Positions 12,071-19,403 of a DNA stretch of 64,000 bases are shown here, one piece after another. Location: IMG/VR virus record IMGVR_UViG_3300042453_001086, positions 124,001 to 188,000 of that record; one strand, 5' to 3'. This DNA comes from a virus. The notes below the pieces were generated by a model. That model was not told the origin of the DNA and did not search any database. It was given only the letters and a program-made list of their open reading frames with translations. Numbering within the stretch: position 1 is the stretch's first letter; the number at the start of each line of letters is the position of its first letter. The translations under genes and the position numbers were made by a program.

Positions 12071-13321
12071 TCATGCAATAATGCTCGTGGGGGGCACACC
12101 CTTCACAAAGATAGCATCAACAACGTTCTGCAGGCGTTTCTGAATCTGTGCGCCATAGTTACCGTAGATAGGCACAGTCACGAAACCAAACGGTTTGCGA
12201 TAGTTACCGATGTCACCAGCAGTGAGTTTGCCTTCCGCAATGTCACGCGCATCATCCACATTCATGCGGATTACACGACCAATGGTTTGTGCCATCTCCA
12301 CAATGTTGAGGTTACGAAGCAGGACACAATGCGTCAGACCAGGAACATTGATACCCTCAGACAGAATGCTGTAGTGAAACACCACAAACTTACGCGCAGG
12401 ATCTTTACCCCATGCGGTGAGAGTATCAAAGAATACCTCACGGTTGACCTTCTGTTTGTTGACATAGGCACCGTGCTTAGCAGTAATGTGCAGCACATCA
12501 TATCCACGCTCAGACAGTTCCTGAAGCATGGAAGTAGCAGCAACCATATTCCAAATGATTTTGCTGCTGGGTGCTGCTACCAGCACTTTCTGACCAGACT
12601 CAGCATCAAGATTGTCTACAATCTCCAGCACAGTGTTAGCGTCACAGTCAGCAGCGTTAGACTTGGTGCGAGCAACTGCGGGCTGTTCGTGAATCTGAAT
12701 CGAAGGAGGAATGATACTACCAGACTCAATCAGTTCCTGTGCAGGAGTGATCTCAATCACATCACCAAACACCAGTTTGTTATTCATGCCACGCCCCTTG
12801 GGATTCTTGGAGTGACGAGGAGTTGCAGTAAAGAAATAGCAGTTGTTTGCCATCTCAGATACCATAGCAGTCTTAGGAAAGAACTGCTTGCTGGTAGCAT
12901 TATGTGCCTCATCGAAGTAAGCTACATCGATGTCAATACCAGCATCAACAATACGATGCAGAGAATGATAGGTGGTGAAGATAAAGCAGGACTCACCAGC
13001 AGCACGAGCGGTGTTGTTGAACAGCGCAATCGTATCAGATTTGGTGGTGCTGAAGTGATGAGTTTCACCACTGTGAACGTGCATGATGTGAACGTTCTTG
13101 GTATCAATAATCTGCAGATATTCGTCACTCAGTTGGTTGCACAAAAGCAACCTAGGTGCTACCACAACAGCAGTCAAACCACGCTCAGAGGCATTCAGAA
13201 GACCCAGCAGGTGCAGGATTTGCTCAAGAGTCTTGCCAGCACCCGTAGGTTGAATCACAATGCCCTTACAGGCGTTCTGCATGGCAGCGATGGTACGCGG
13301 TTGGTGGGAGCGAAGTTTCAT
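12071..13321 (-). CDS. SF2 DNA/RNA helicase, type III restriction/UvsW-like
   Basis: 416 residues from the ATG at 13321, chosen because the promoter -10 box is at 13344-13349. Helicase superfamily 2 motifs in order: Q-like 'RSHQPRTI', Walker A PTGAGKT, Walker B DEAH, motif III TATPR, and motif VI QTIGRVIRM in the second RecA-like domain. It hydrolyses ATP to move on or remodel nucleic acid. The domain set resembles ResIII-type helicases, as does T4 UvsW, but assignment as UvsW is not safe from sequence reading alone. No nuclease domain is seen. Confidence 0.85.
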   Translation of the reverse strand: MKLRSHQPRTIAAMQNACKGIVIQPTGAGKTLEQILHLLGLLNASERGLTAVVVAPRLLLCNQLSDEYLQIIDTKNVHIMHVHSGETHHFSTTKSDTIALFNNTARAAGESCFIFTTYHSLHRIVDAGIDIDVAYFDEAHNATSKQFFPKTAMVSEMANNCYFFTATPRHSKNPKGRGMNNKLVFGDVIEITPAQELIESGSIIPPSIQIHEQPAVARTKSNAADCDANTVLEIVDNLDAESGQKVLVAAPSSKIIWNMVAATSMLQELSERGYDVLHITAKHGAYVNKQKVNREVFFDTLTAWGKDPARKFVVFHYSILSEGINVPGLTHCVLLRNLNIVEMAQTIGRVIRMNVDDARDIAEGKLTAGDIGNYRKPFGFVTVPIYGNYGAQIQKRLQNVVDAIFVKGVPPTSIIA

Positions 13322-13343
13322 GTCGTGTCGTTTCAACAAATAT

Positions 13344-13372
13344 AATATACAGCAAAAGGCGGGAGCCGTCAA
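13344..13372 (-). promoter_or_regulatory. Promoter of the helicase gene, -35 in a hairpin loop
   Basis: Minus strand: TTGACG (13367-13372), 17-base spacer, TATATT (13344-13349). The -35 sits in the loop between GGCGGG (13358-13363) and CCCGCC (13377-13382). Confidence 0.75.
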
Positions 13373-13402
13373 GACCCCCGCCCATTAGCGTTGCTTATGG
13401 AA

Positions 13403-14458
13403 TCATTTCATAAGAATAAACTCACCTTCTTGCACACCTTCTTGGTGATGATCTTGTGCAAGGAAAGCATGTTGACACTTAGGATTTTTCCAAGGATAGC
13501 AACCATTAGTAACCTTGTAGATAAACACTTTATCAAGTGCAGCCTCAAGATTAGCAAGTGCTACGGTGTGAACTTTCTCGCGTTTGACATCAAGAGATTC
13601 AATACGAGAGGGGAGAGCAACAGATGCTTGAATGTTCATGTAAGAATCGAGAGGAGTTTTTGCTGCCTCAGTAATCAACGGATTAGTACGAGAACCCCAG
13701 TTATCCATGTTGATGTAGTAGTTACGCACATCAGGATTGTTGAGTACGTTCTTCACATACTTATCAGTAGAGCGATTTACAAACTCTTCATACGTTTTCT
13801 CATTATGTGCAGTAAAGCGTTCCAGTTTCACAGTGGTATTACCACTAGTGTGAATGAAACTAATCATTTCTTTCACTAAACGACCCTGAACAGTCTTGCT
13901 GAGAGAGTTGTTAGCAATCAGACGAATCTCGTCTTCGATTTGCTGCTGGCAGGTGATTTCACCAGCGGAAACACCAAACTTGATGTGCTCAATCACTTCA
14001 TCTTCGTTGTTAAGAGTAGCGTGAAACACACGCTCATTATTCAATGCTTTAGCAAAACGTTTGCGAGCCCATTCGTTTTCACAACGAACAAAAACAAACA
14101 TATAACCAGAGATGCCAAGATAAGAACAAGCATCGTGGCGGTGTCCACCAGTAATGATGTCACCAGTATCAATATCAATATAAACAGGCGGTTGAGTGCA
14201 GTCAATACCGTTTTGTTCGATATCTTCTTTAATCAAACGCACTTTCTCGTGGTCGGTGCCAAGATAACGACCAATGTTGTTTTGTTTTACAACATCCTTC
14301 CAGAGACCAAACTTTTTCTCGATAATCTCAATACCAGGAATACCCTTGTCAGTTACAGGGAATGTCCAGTTTGCAGGATCCATCAACTTTTCATCAAAGT
14401 ATTGACAAACATATTGCAGTGCATCATGAATGTCTTGAATGTCAAAGATTGTTGCCAT
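13403..14458 (-). CDS. ParB/sulfiredoxin-like domain protein
   Basis: 351 residues. Residues about 70-125 hold the ParB N-terminal-type pattern: 'VRLIKEDIEQNGI', 'PPVYIDIDTGDIITGGHRHDACSYLGI', where GGHRHDA corresponds to the G.HR..A nucleotide-binding motif. The rest is helical and unassigned. ParB-like domains bind CTP or act as nucleases in mobile elements and phages. It lies between two hairpin-type promoters, so it forms its own transcription unit. Confidence 0.75.
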   Translation of the reverse strand: MATIFDIQDIHDALQYVCQYFDEKLMDPANWTFPVTDKGIPGIEIIEKKFGLWKDVVKQNNIGRYLGTDHEKVRLIKEDIEQNGIDCTQPPVYIDIDTGDIITGGHRHDACSYLGISGYMFVFVRCENEWARKRFAKALNNERVFHATLNNEDEVIEHIKFGVSAGEITCQQQIEDEIRLIANNSLSKTVQGRLVKEMISFIHTSGNTTVKLERFTAHNEKTYEEFVNRSTDKYVKNVLNNPDVRNYYINMDNWGSRTNPLITEAAKTPLDSYMNIQASVALPSRIESLDVKREKVHTVALANLEAALDKVFIYKVTNGCYPWKNPKCQHAFLAQDHHQEGVQEGEFILMK

Positions 14459-14482
14459 GTGTCAAATAGATTGAATGAAGTT

Positions 14483-14511
14483 ATTGTGCCAGTTTTGAGG
14501 GGATCTGGCAA
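14483..14511 (-). promoter_or_regulatory. Promoter of the ParB-like gene, -35 in a hairpin loop
   Basis: Minus strand: TTGCCA (14506-14511), 17-base spacer, CACAAT (14483-14488). GGGG (14499-14502) and CCCC (14512-14515) flank the -35 box. Confidence 0.55.
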
Positions 14512-14536
14512 CCCCATGTTAACAATCAGTAATATA

Positions 14537-14941
14537 TTACTTATTCATCTGAAGTGTAGGAACAGGCATTCCACCTTCAGTGGGCACATAGATGGTTACG
14601 TTACCATTCTTGCTGCCATCTTCAAGACCAGTGATATACAGATACTGAAGATACTCACGGTTATCTTTGAGACTATTACCGATGATTTGGTTTGCTTTAG
14701 CAACACCAGTAGCACGAATCACTTCAGCATCAGCCAGTTGCTGTGCAGAATCTTTCTTTGCTTGTGCTTCCAGAACTGCTACCTGACGAGTATATTCTGC
14801 CTTCTGCAGTTCTGCTTTACCTTGCAGCGATTGTGCCCACACATTGTAGAGCGGACCAACCACAGCATTGATAATCATCAGCGACAAAAGAAAAGAGACG
14901 CCAATGATACTAGCATTGCGAATAGTGTGATCAGGTTTCAT
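14537..14941 (-). CDS. Membrane protein with SPFH/prohibitin-like C-terminus
   Basis: 134 residues from the ATG at 14941. A transmembrane segment at about residues 12-34 (ASIIGVSFLLSLMIINAVVG) is followed by a charged helix (QGKAELQKAEYTRQVAVLEAQ...DAEVIRATGVAKANQII) and then 'YLQYLYITGLED...VTIYVPTEGGMP'. This order reproduces the C-terminal half of SPFH proteins (prohibitin, stomatin), while the N-terminal SPFH beta-domain is missing. SPFH proteins assemble into membrane rings and modulate proteases. Function here is unknown. Confidence 0.65.
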   Translation of the reverse strand: MKPDHTIRNASIIGVSFLLSLMIINAVVGPLYNVWAQSLQGKAELQKAEYTRQVAVLEAQAKKDSAQQLADAEVIRATGVAKANQIIGNSLKDNREYLQYLYITGLEDGSKNGNVTIYVPTEGGMPVPTLQMNK

Positions 14942-15149
14942 AGGTAATCTCCTTGTGGGTGTAACCAAAACCACGTTGGGCTTTGATATTGTTTTGAACT
15001 TGATCTTTCAGTTTCTTCAGTTTATATTTCGTTTGTTTGTATTGCTTGTATGCATCAATATATGTCTCAGCAAATACAGGTTGTTCATCGACAACCTCTT
15101 CAACAACCTCTTCAGAGGTTACATCGATTACTTGTTCTTCATTCAACAT
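14931..15149 (-). CDS. Hypothetical protein, acidic start and basic coiled region
   Basis: 72 residues: an acidic first third (EEQVIDVTSEEVVEEVVDEQ) and a Lys/Tyr-rich helical remainder (YKQYKQTKYKLKKLKDQVQNNIK). It overlaps the SPFH-like gene downstream by 11 bases. No family recognised. Confidence 0.6.
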   Translation of the reverse strand: MLNEEQVIDVTSEEVVEEVVDEQPVFAETYIDAYKQYKQTKYKLKKLKDQVQNNIKAQRGFGYTHKEITYET

Positions 15150-15532
15150 GCGAGTGCTCCAGAGGGGATTTCAACAACTTCAGGCATAGTATTTTCTTCA
15201 TACTTGTGAAGATTATAGCACACCCATTTGCCATAACGGGTGTAAAAATATGCAAACTCTTCGTTATTTTCATTAAGAAGATAATCAAAGAGATGATCAT
15301 CAAGGCGAGGAGGGCAATCTTCACCGCGAGCAGAATAATACTCGGGTTCGTTATTATCATTCCAGCAGGTGCTCATATCACCGCCATCAATCAGTTCAAT
15401 AGCTTTTTCTTTGGTGTTGTAATGAGTATTCAGAATGCGACCGAGCCACTCAGGATAACCATCCCAGTGGTGATATACAGAGAGCACAGATTCATCAGAG
15501 AGTTCAATGCCGATGCGAGCGCGAGTTGCCAT
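15143..15532 (-). CDS. Conserved phage protein of unknown function
   Basis: 129 residues. Starts MATRARIGIEL, then 'SVYHHWDGYPEWLG', a pattern I recognise from many phage hypothetical proteins, with acidic patches and a 'YSARGEDCPPRLD' segment. Coupled to its downstream neighbour by a 7-base overlap. Function unknown. Confidence 0.7.
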   Translation of the reverse strand: MATRARIGIELSDESVLSVYHHWDGYPEWLGRILNTHYNTKEKAIELIDGGDMSTCWNDNNEPEYYSARGEDCPPRLDDHLFDYLLNENNEEFAYFYTRYGKWVCYNLHKYEENTMPEVVEIPSGALAC

Positions 15533-15537
15533 GATTT

Positions 15538-15624
15538 TCAGCGGTAGATTGCTTTGAAAAAGAATACGATGCCACCAGTCAAAAGAATGAAGGTGGCGAG
15601 GAGAGAAAGGTCAACGATGTTCAT
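15538..15624 (-). CDS. 28-residue transmembrane peptide
   Basis: MNIVDLSLLATFILLTGGIV... with one transmembrane segment covering most of the peptide and a short FKAIYR tail. The ATG overlaps the upstream stop as TAATG, and the clean fit between neighbours supports it being real despite its small size. Confidence 0.5.
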   Translation of the reverse strand: MNIVDLSLLATFILLTGGIVFFFKAIYR

Positions 15625-15764
15625 TAGAATCTTACATTCACCCCAACAACCTTTGCCTTAGGATTACGAGCGAGAGCAGTTTCTCTAGCGTCTTGGGGAT
15701 TCACTGCTTGAACTTCTTCTTCAAACACTTTACCACCAACGTAGAGTTTAACAACGTAAGTCAT
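15624..15764 (-). CDS. Hypothetical small protein
   Basis: 46 residues from the ATG at 15764, one base before the stop of 15766-15975. Pattern: strand (TYVVKLYVGGKVFEEEVQAV), then 'NPQDARETALARNP' helix, then 'KVVGVNVRF' strand. It resembles small alpha/beta proteins of unknown function. Confidence 0.55.
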   Translation of the reverse strand: MTYVVKLYVGGKVFEEEVQAVNPQDARETALARNPKAKVVGVNVRF

Positions 15765-15765
15765 T

Positions 15766-15975
15766 TCAGTTACCTTCAGCGATTTGGTTGAGAATGTTGC
15801 GAGCAAACTTCATGAAATCATAGGCAGTCACACCGCCCTTGTGATTGTCAACAGCATAACCATCAAGCATATCAGACTGATTGTAAGTATTCACAATCAG
15901 CAGACAAGCATCATACAATGCTGCGCGATGTGCTGCTTCAGCGTTAAACTGCATGGCGCTGTAAGAAGGAAGCAT
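15766..15975 (-). CDS. Hypothetical helical protein
   Basis: 69 residues from the ATG at 15975, downstream of a TATAAT box (15998-16003). Helical, Ala/Asn-rich. It is the first gene of the string running down to 14537. No family recognised. Confidence 0.6.
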   Translation of the reverse strand: MLPSYSAMQFNAEAAHRAALYDACLLIVNTYNQSDMLDGYAVDNHKGGVTAYDFMKFARNILNQIAEGN

Positions 15976-15997
15976 CGGGTTGGTTGCGTATGAAAGT

Positions 15998-16027
15998 ATT
16001 ATAGGGCATTCAGAGGGGTCTGTGCGA
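15998..16027 (-). promoter_or_regulatory. Promoter with perfect -10 and weak -35
   Basis: Minus strand: -10 TATAAT (15998-16003), 18-base spacer, weak -35 TCGCAC (16022-16027). The -35 overlaps a hairpin GGGGTC / GACCCC (about 16015-16031). Confidence 0.6.
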
Positions 16028-16052
16028 CCCCCTGTGCCACTTTGCAAACTGG

Positions 16053-16442
16053 TCAGCGAGCGTACAGATAAGAACCAGCCCAGTCTGCATTAGCAAACAA
16101 CCATTCACGATCTTTGATCAGACGCAGATCATAACGCACACCTTTAGCGGGTGCTTTGAGACTAGCAGGCTTGTAGACTTCACCAGTCTTCTTGTCAATG
16201 AAAGCATGAATGCTATCACGCTTGCCATTGATGCACATGAAGATTTTGTGATACTTACGACCAGAACTATCAAGTTCGTAAGAATAGTTAGAGTGAGGAA
16301 GACCAGCACGGTAAGCATAGTTACGCTTCTGGAAATCCTGCTGGAGAGCATCACACAGCATCATACCATACTTTACAACATTCAAATACAGAGTGTTGCG
16401 AGCATCTTGCTCTGCTTGAAAGTCAGCGAAGGTGGCAGTCAC
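16053..16442 (-). CDS. Conserved hypothetical protein
   Basis: 129 residues: helical N-terminal half (QDARNTLYLNVVKYGMMLCDALQ) and a strand-rich C-terminal half with 'KYHKIFMCINGKRDSIHAFIDKKTGEVYKPAS', a KTGEVYKPA motif I associate with small phage proteins. It is a single gene under the promoter 16468-16496. Function unknown. Confidence 0.65.
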   Translation of the reverse strand: MTATFADFQAEQDARNTLYLNVVKYGMMLCDALQQDFQKRNYAYRAGLPHSNYSYELDSSGRKYHKIFMCINGKRDSIHAFIDKKTGEVYKPASLKAPAKGVRYDLRLIKDREWLFANADWAGSYLYAR

Positions 16443-16467
16443 TTGGCGTTCCGTCGATTACCTATGT

Positions 16468-16496
16468 AATATACACGGGATCTGGTGCCGCGTCAA
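16468..16496 (-). promoter_or_regulatory. Sigma-70-like promoter
   Basis: Minus strand: TTGACG (16491-16496), 17-base spacer, TATATT (16468-16473), 26 bases before the ATG at 16442. Confidence 0.8.
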
Positions 16497-16500
16497 CCCC

Positions 16501-16791
16501 TCAACGATAAGTGTCTCTAATACGTGCCTCAAGCACTGATATGCGAGCCTTAACTTCCTCCATATCATTCTTCAGATAGTTATGTTGCAGTGATTCATCA
16601 ACAAACTTATCCCTGTAATAGTTGAGTTCATCATCTGTCTCTACAAATATATTCTGTAGTTCTTCGTATTTGATTTTGAGTTCTTCAAAGTTATGACGCC
16701 ATGAATCACGTTCGATACGATATGTGTCACGCTCTTTCTTCATGGCGTCATATTCCATTTTCATCAGAACTTCATCACTGTACTGATCCAT
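16501..16791 (-). CDS. Coiled-coil protein
   Basis: 96 residues from the ATG at 16791 (or two codons earlier). Almost all is charged coiled coil (MKMEYDAMKKERDTYRIERD..., VKARISVLEARIRDTYR). Last of a four-gene string that contains another coiled-coil protein (16953-17165), so they could interact. Function unknown. Confidence 0.6.
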   Translation of the reverse strand: MDQYSDEVLMKMEYDAMKKERDTYRIERDSWRHNFEELKIKYEELQNIFVETDDELNYYRDKFVDESLQHNYLKNDMEEVKARISVLEARIRDTYR

Positions 16792-16966
16792 TTTTCTCAT
16801 GCTGTTTAATGAACTCTTCCAATGCTTTAGTGAGATAATCTTGCAACTCATCTTGACTCATTTCATTGAAAATGGCATAACGAGGATCATTTGGATCCCA
16901 TTCAATCTCAAGTGTGCCATCAGCATTTTCAGATACTTTTAGCGAATCTTCATTAGTATACGTCAT
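16775..16966 (-). CDS. Hypothetical acidic protein
   Basis: 63 residues: 'DGTLEIEWDPNDPRYAIFNEMSQDELQDYLTKALEEFI'. It overlaps the upstream gene by 14 bases. No family recognised; the EW-DP-NDP pattern suggests a small conserved phage family. Confidence 0.6.
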   Translation of the reverse strand: MTYTNEDSLKVSENADGTLEIEWDPNDPRYAIFNEMSQDELQDYLTKALEEFIKQHEKNGSVQ

Positions 16967-17165
16967 TTGGTTCTGCCCAGTTTCTTAAGGTGTCCTCGTA
17001 TTGTTTTATTTTATCACTTTGTTGCATTGTGTAGTTGATTAGAGAATCAATCTGAGATTGCAGACGATTCTCTATCTCATACAATGCATTTGTTGTCTCT
17101 ATGTTTTCTTCCTCAAGTATCTTAACACGATCCTCAAGATATGTCAACAGATCATCCATTTTCAT
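16953..17165 (-). CDS. Coiled-coil protein
   Basis: 70 residues, coiled coil through residues 5-60 (LTYLEDRVKILEEENIETTNALYEIENRL). It overlaps both neighbours by 14 bases. Function unknown. Confidence 0.6.
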   Translation of the reverse strand: MKMDDLLTYLEDRVKILEEENIETTNALYEIENRLQSQIDSLINYTMQQSDKIKQYEDTLRNWAEPNDVY

Positions 17166-17316
17166 CGAAAACTACTCCATTACCTTTACCCTGTAGAGAT
17201 TTAGCCAACAACTGAGCATAAGAATCCATGTATTCAGAATCAAATGCTAGCATACCACTACTTGTTCTGAGACATTCTCTCATTTCTACTAGTTGTTTCC
17301 ATTCTTGGTCGGTCAT
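17152..17316 (-). CDS. Hypothetical small protein
   Basis: 54 residues from the ATG at 17316 (MTDQEWKQLVEMREC...). The frame is open upstream to 17358 but without a supporting start context. Helical, no family recognised. Confidence 0.5.
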   Translation of the reverse strand: MTDQEWKQLVEMRECLRTSSGMLAFDSEYMDSYAQLLAKSLQGKGNGVVFDENG

Positions 17317-17413
17317 GGGGTTTTGGCGAATACCACAGTAATTTATCAGCAAATCCACACAAATGGGGATTTCTTAATATTCTCTTTTTCTTTGAGAAAC
17401 AAAACTTTACAGT

Positions 17414-17581
17414 TTAGATGATTCCCATATATTTTAGATACCTACGATATGCGTGATATCTACCAACTGAAGGTTGCCCAGGAACATCCAACTGATGACA
17501 GATTTCACAATACATCAAAAACTCATACCATGGCGTAGTTTCATCTAGCACATGGTATGGGTATTCTTTAGAGTTTTCCAC
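17414..17581 (-). CDS. Small Cys/Tyr-rich protein with GTG start
   Basis: 55 residues, start GTG at 17581 overlapping the stop of 17568-17804. Contains CEIC followed by 'VPGQPSVGRYHAYRRYLKYMG', a basic aromatic C-terminus. No better start fits the frame. The 97-base gap downstream (17317-17413) has no gene. Confidence 0.55.
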   Translation of the reverse strand: MENSKEYPYHVLDETTPWYEFLMYCEICHQLDVPGQPSVGRYHAYRRYLKYMGII

Positions 17582-17804
17582 CTACTGTTCCCTCGTATGT
17601 TGTGGTAGCAGTCCAGCCTTCTTGGCATCCTTTAAGGTAAAATCTGGTTGCATTAATACAAGTGTCTCGCTGTAATGAGGTGATGAGTTCTTTACCCTCT
17701 TTGGAAAAACTTCTGAAAGTTTTCCAACGAGTTTCTTCCACACGGAATGCATCATCAATCCATTCATGCTCAGCTATTTCGGGGTGCTCGTTTGGGTGGT
17801 TCAT
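17568..17804 (-). CDS. Hypothetical small protein
   Basis: 78 residues, His/Glu-rich start (MNHPNEHPEIAEHEWID), then 'RDTCINATRFYLKGCQEGWTATTTY'. No family recognised. It overlaps both neighbours by a few bases. Confidence 0.6.
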   Translation of the reverse strand: MNHPNEHPEIAEHEWIDDAFRVEETRWKTFRSFSKEGKELITSLQRDTCINATRFYLKGCQEGWTATTTYEGTVGGKL

Positions 17805-18130
17805 TCAAACTCTCCAGTGCGGTTTTTGATTGTGCCTGAGTAATATACTCCCGTAAGGTTGGTGTCTCCAACCATTCCCAGATTGTGCCGTCTTTCTGGG
17901 TATAGGATTTCGGAACTGTTTGGATTTTCATAGATTTCTACCTCAACGTTAATGTCTCTGTCATTCCAGTGTCTCACCACACCCGCTACAATAAAAGCAT
18001 TGGTGATGAGATATGTAGCGAAGATAAAGGTGCGAATGACTGCAACTTTATCTGCTTCGTTATCGCAGTCGCTTGCCTTTTGCCCCAGTGACTTCGCCCA
18101 CCAGCGCCACATCATTCGTAGTTGCTTCAT
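17801..18130 (-). CDS. Single-pass membrane protein
   Basis: 109 residues. One transmembrane helix at about residues 34-52 (TFIFATYLITNAFIVAGVV) after a basic, Trp-rich start, then a soluble strand-rich part (DINVEVEIYENPNSSEIL). The start overlaps the upstream gene by 71 bases; no later in-frame start leaves the membrane helix intact. Function unknown. Confidence 0.55.
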   Translation of the reverse strand: MKQLRMMWRWWAKSLGQKASDCDNEADKVAVIRTFIFATYLITNAFIVAGVVRHWNDRDINVEVEIYENPNSSEILYPERRHNLGMVGDTNLTGVYYSGTIKNRTGEFE

Positions 18131-18428
18131 ACTGTGTTACTTTGTATCGTGTGATATGTTTGTGAAAGTGGTCGTAGCATTGAAACCAACAAGTTTTCTT
18201 GTCGTTACCGTCTTTGTATTCTAGGCGAATAGGGAATCCAGTGTGAGGAAACTTATCAGGGTCATTGCTAAGTTTAAGACTACATCCCTGTTGGGTAACG
18301 GTAGGGGTCTTTGTATCCTTCTTCTGTTTTGTTAGTTTCCCCCAGTTTTGATCCGTTTCCGCTTTGACGGTAGAGCGGGTACTCTTGGCAGGCTTCGTAG
18401 CAGGCGTCATAGAAACTTTTTTCGGCAT
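18060..18428 (-). CDS. Basic hypothetical protein
   Basis: 122 residues from the ATG at 18428, with AGGA eight bases upstream. The first 40 residues are Lys/Ser/Thr-rich and probably disordered; the remainder (GCSLKLSNDPDKF...IRLEYKDGNDKKTCWFQCYDHFHKH) looks folded. It overlaps the upstream frame (18280-18582) by 149 bases, so part of its N-terminus may be a read-through of non-coding frame. Confidence 0.5.
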   Translation of the reverse strand: MPKKVSMTPATKPAKSTRSTVKAETDQNWGKLTKQKKDTKTPTVTQQGCSLKLSNDPDKFPHTGFPIRLEYKDGNDKKTCWFQCYDHFHKHITRYKVTQYEATTNDVALVGEVTGAKGKRLR

Positions 18429-18582
18429 AACCACATCCTAACATGAAAGATTTAAAAATGTCAAGCAACTCGTGTGCATCAAGGTCTGAGCAATCAGTTT
18501 TGATTGTCAGTGTCTTGGATGGGTAGCGTTCACCCATGCACACCAGTTCATCGCTTTTGTAAGTGAAAGTCGTTGTGCTCAT
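18280..18582 (-). CDS. Hypothetical protein
   Basis: 100 residues: strand-rich start (TTFTYKSDELVC, SKTLTIKTDCSDLD), then a helix 'AHELLDIFKSFMLGCGYAEKSFYDACYEACQEY' and a polar tail. Starts as ATGA overlapping the upstream stop. The last 49 codons overlap the 18060-18428 gene in another frame. Confidence 0.6.
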   Translation of the reverse strand: MSTTTFTYKSDELVCMGERYPSKTLTIKTDCSDLDAHELLDIFKSFMLGCGYAEKSFYDACYEACQEYPLYRQSGNGSKLGETNKTEEGYKDPYRYPTGM

Positions 18583-18974
18583 CGCCCTGTCACATCCTCA
18601 TAATCTTGTAGTTTACCATACTTGAAGTGCAAACGCAAGCGCGGCCAGTCTTCCCACGCTCCCTTCCATCCTTCGGGATGGATTTCAATATACTTTGTCA
18701 GATAGTGTGGTTGATACCTACCATGCTCACCAGTTGGCATCCATTCGTGGTTTCCCCATTTAATGTTAGGGTCATATCGTGGGTCATCCTCTTCAAATAC
18801 TTCAAATGTATGTGTGCCAACGTAACTTGGATACCACAAAAGACCATTGGGGTCTAACCAATAGTCAGTCATTGTGCCACCAATACCATCTTCAATATCT
18901 TTGGTTTGGCACACCACATTTGTAAACTGCTCACCCAAATCATACGATGAGCGAAAGTAATCAAACATTCCCAT
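18579..18974 (-). CDS. Conserved phage protein of unknown function
   Basis: 131 residues starting MGMFDYF, a start shared by a recognisable set of small phage proteins. Trp/Tyr/Asp/Pro-rich (KGAWEDWPRLRLHFKYGKLQDYEDVTGR). Probably a compact beta protein; function unknown. Confidence 0.65.
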   Translation of the reverse strand: MGMFDYFRSSYDLGEQFTNVVCQTKDIEDGIGGTMTDYWLDPNGLLWYPSYVGTHTFEVFEEDDPRYDPNIKWGNHEWMPTGEHGRYQPHYLTKYIEIHPEGWKGAWEDWPRLRLHFKYGKLQDYEDVTGR

Positions 18975-19236
18975 GTTTCTCTACCGTAGCCCTCCAGAAA
19001 TCAGATGTCATGTTATTCGACCCAGTTACTTTAGCAACGATGATGCCATCAATCAACGCCACAAGCGTTGGTGTAGCTTCAACACCACAATCAGTAGCAA
19101 ATTGTGTCCACTGTTTGCCCTCTTTAGCATTGGTGATGGTGACAACATTCTCCCATCCTTCTACCTTATTCAGTTGTGTTTCGGCATACATGCAAGGTCT
19201 ACAACCTTCCTGCACGAATAAATGAATCTCGGTCAT
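18961..19236 (-). CDS. Thioredoxin-like protein
   Basis: 91 residues. Residues 11-16 give the active site GCRPC (CxxC) at the start of the first helix, and 'VEATPTLVALIDG' supplies the cis-proline loop and central strand of the thioredoxin/glutaredoxin fold. It would reduce disulfides, for example in phage ribonucleotide reductase or host enzymes; the partner is not known. It overlaps both neighbours in the coupled string. Confidence 0.75.
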   Translation of the reverse strand: MTEIHLFVQEGCRPCMYAETQLNKVEGWENVVTITNAKEGKQWTQFATDCGVEATPTLVALIDGIIVAKVTGSNNMTSDFWRATVEKHGNV

Positions 19237-19403
19237 GTCGTTGTCATCCTAAGTTTGTTGAAACTATCTATAAAGGTTTCCCAACCTTCATCCAGTTGTT
19301 TCTCCGCCCAACCCCATGCACCGTGCTCCATACCATCAATCTGAGCACAATCAATCTCACTTTTGATTAGATCGCGCAACATTTCTACTTGCTCTTTAGT
19401 CAT
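19233..19403 (-). CDS. Hypothetical helical protein
   Basis: 56 residues from the ATG at 19403 (MTKEQVEMLRDLIKSEIDCAQ...GAWGWAEKQLDEGWETFIDSF). Helical, amphipathic. No family recognised. Confidence 0.55.
   Translation of the reverse strand: MTKEQVEMLRDLIKSEIDCAQIDGMEHGAWGWAEKQLDEGWETFIDSFNKLRMTTT

Noticed and set aside
13321-13372. Longer N-terminus for the helicase
   Set aside because: The extra codons lie within or upstream of the promoter, so they would not be transcribed.
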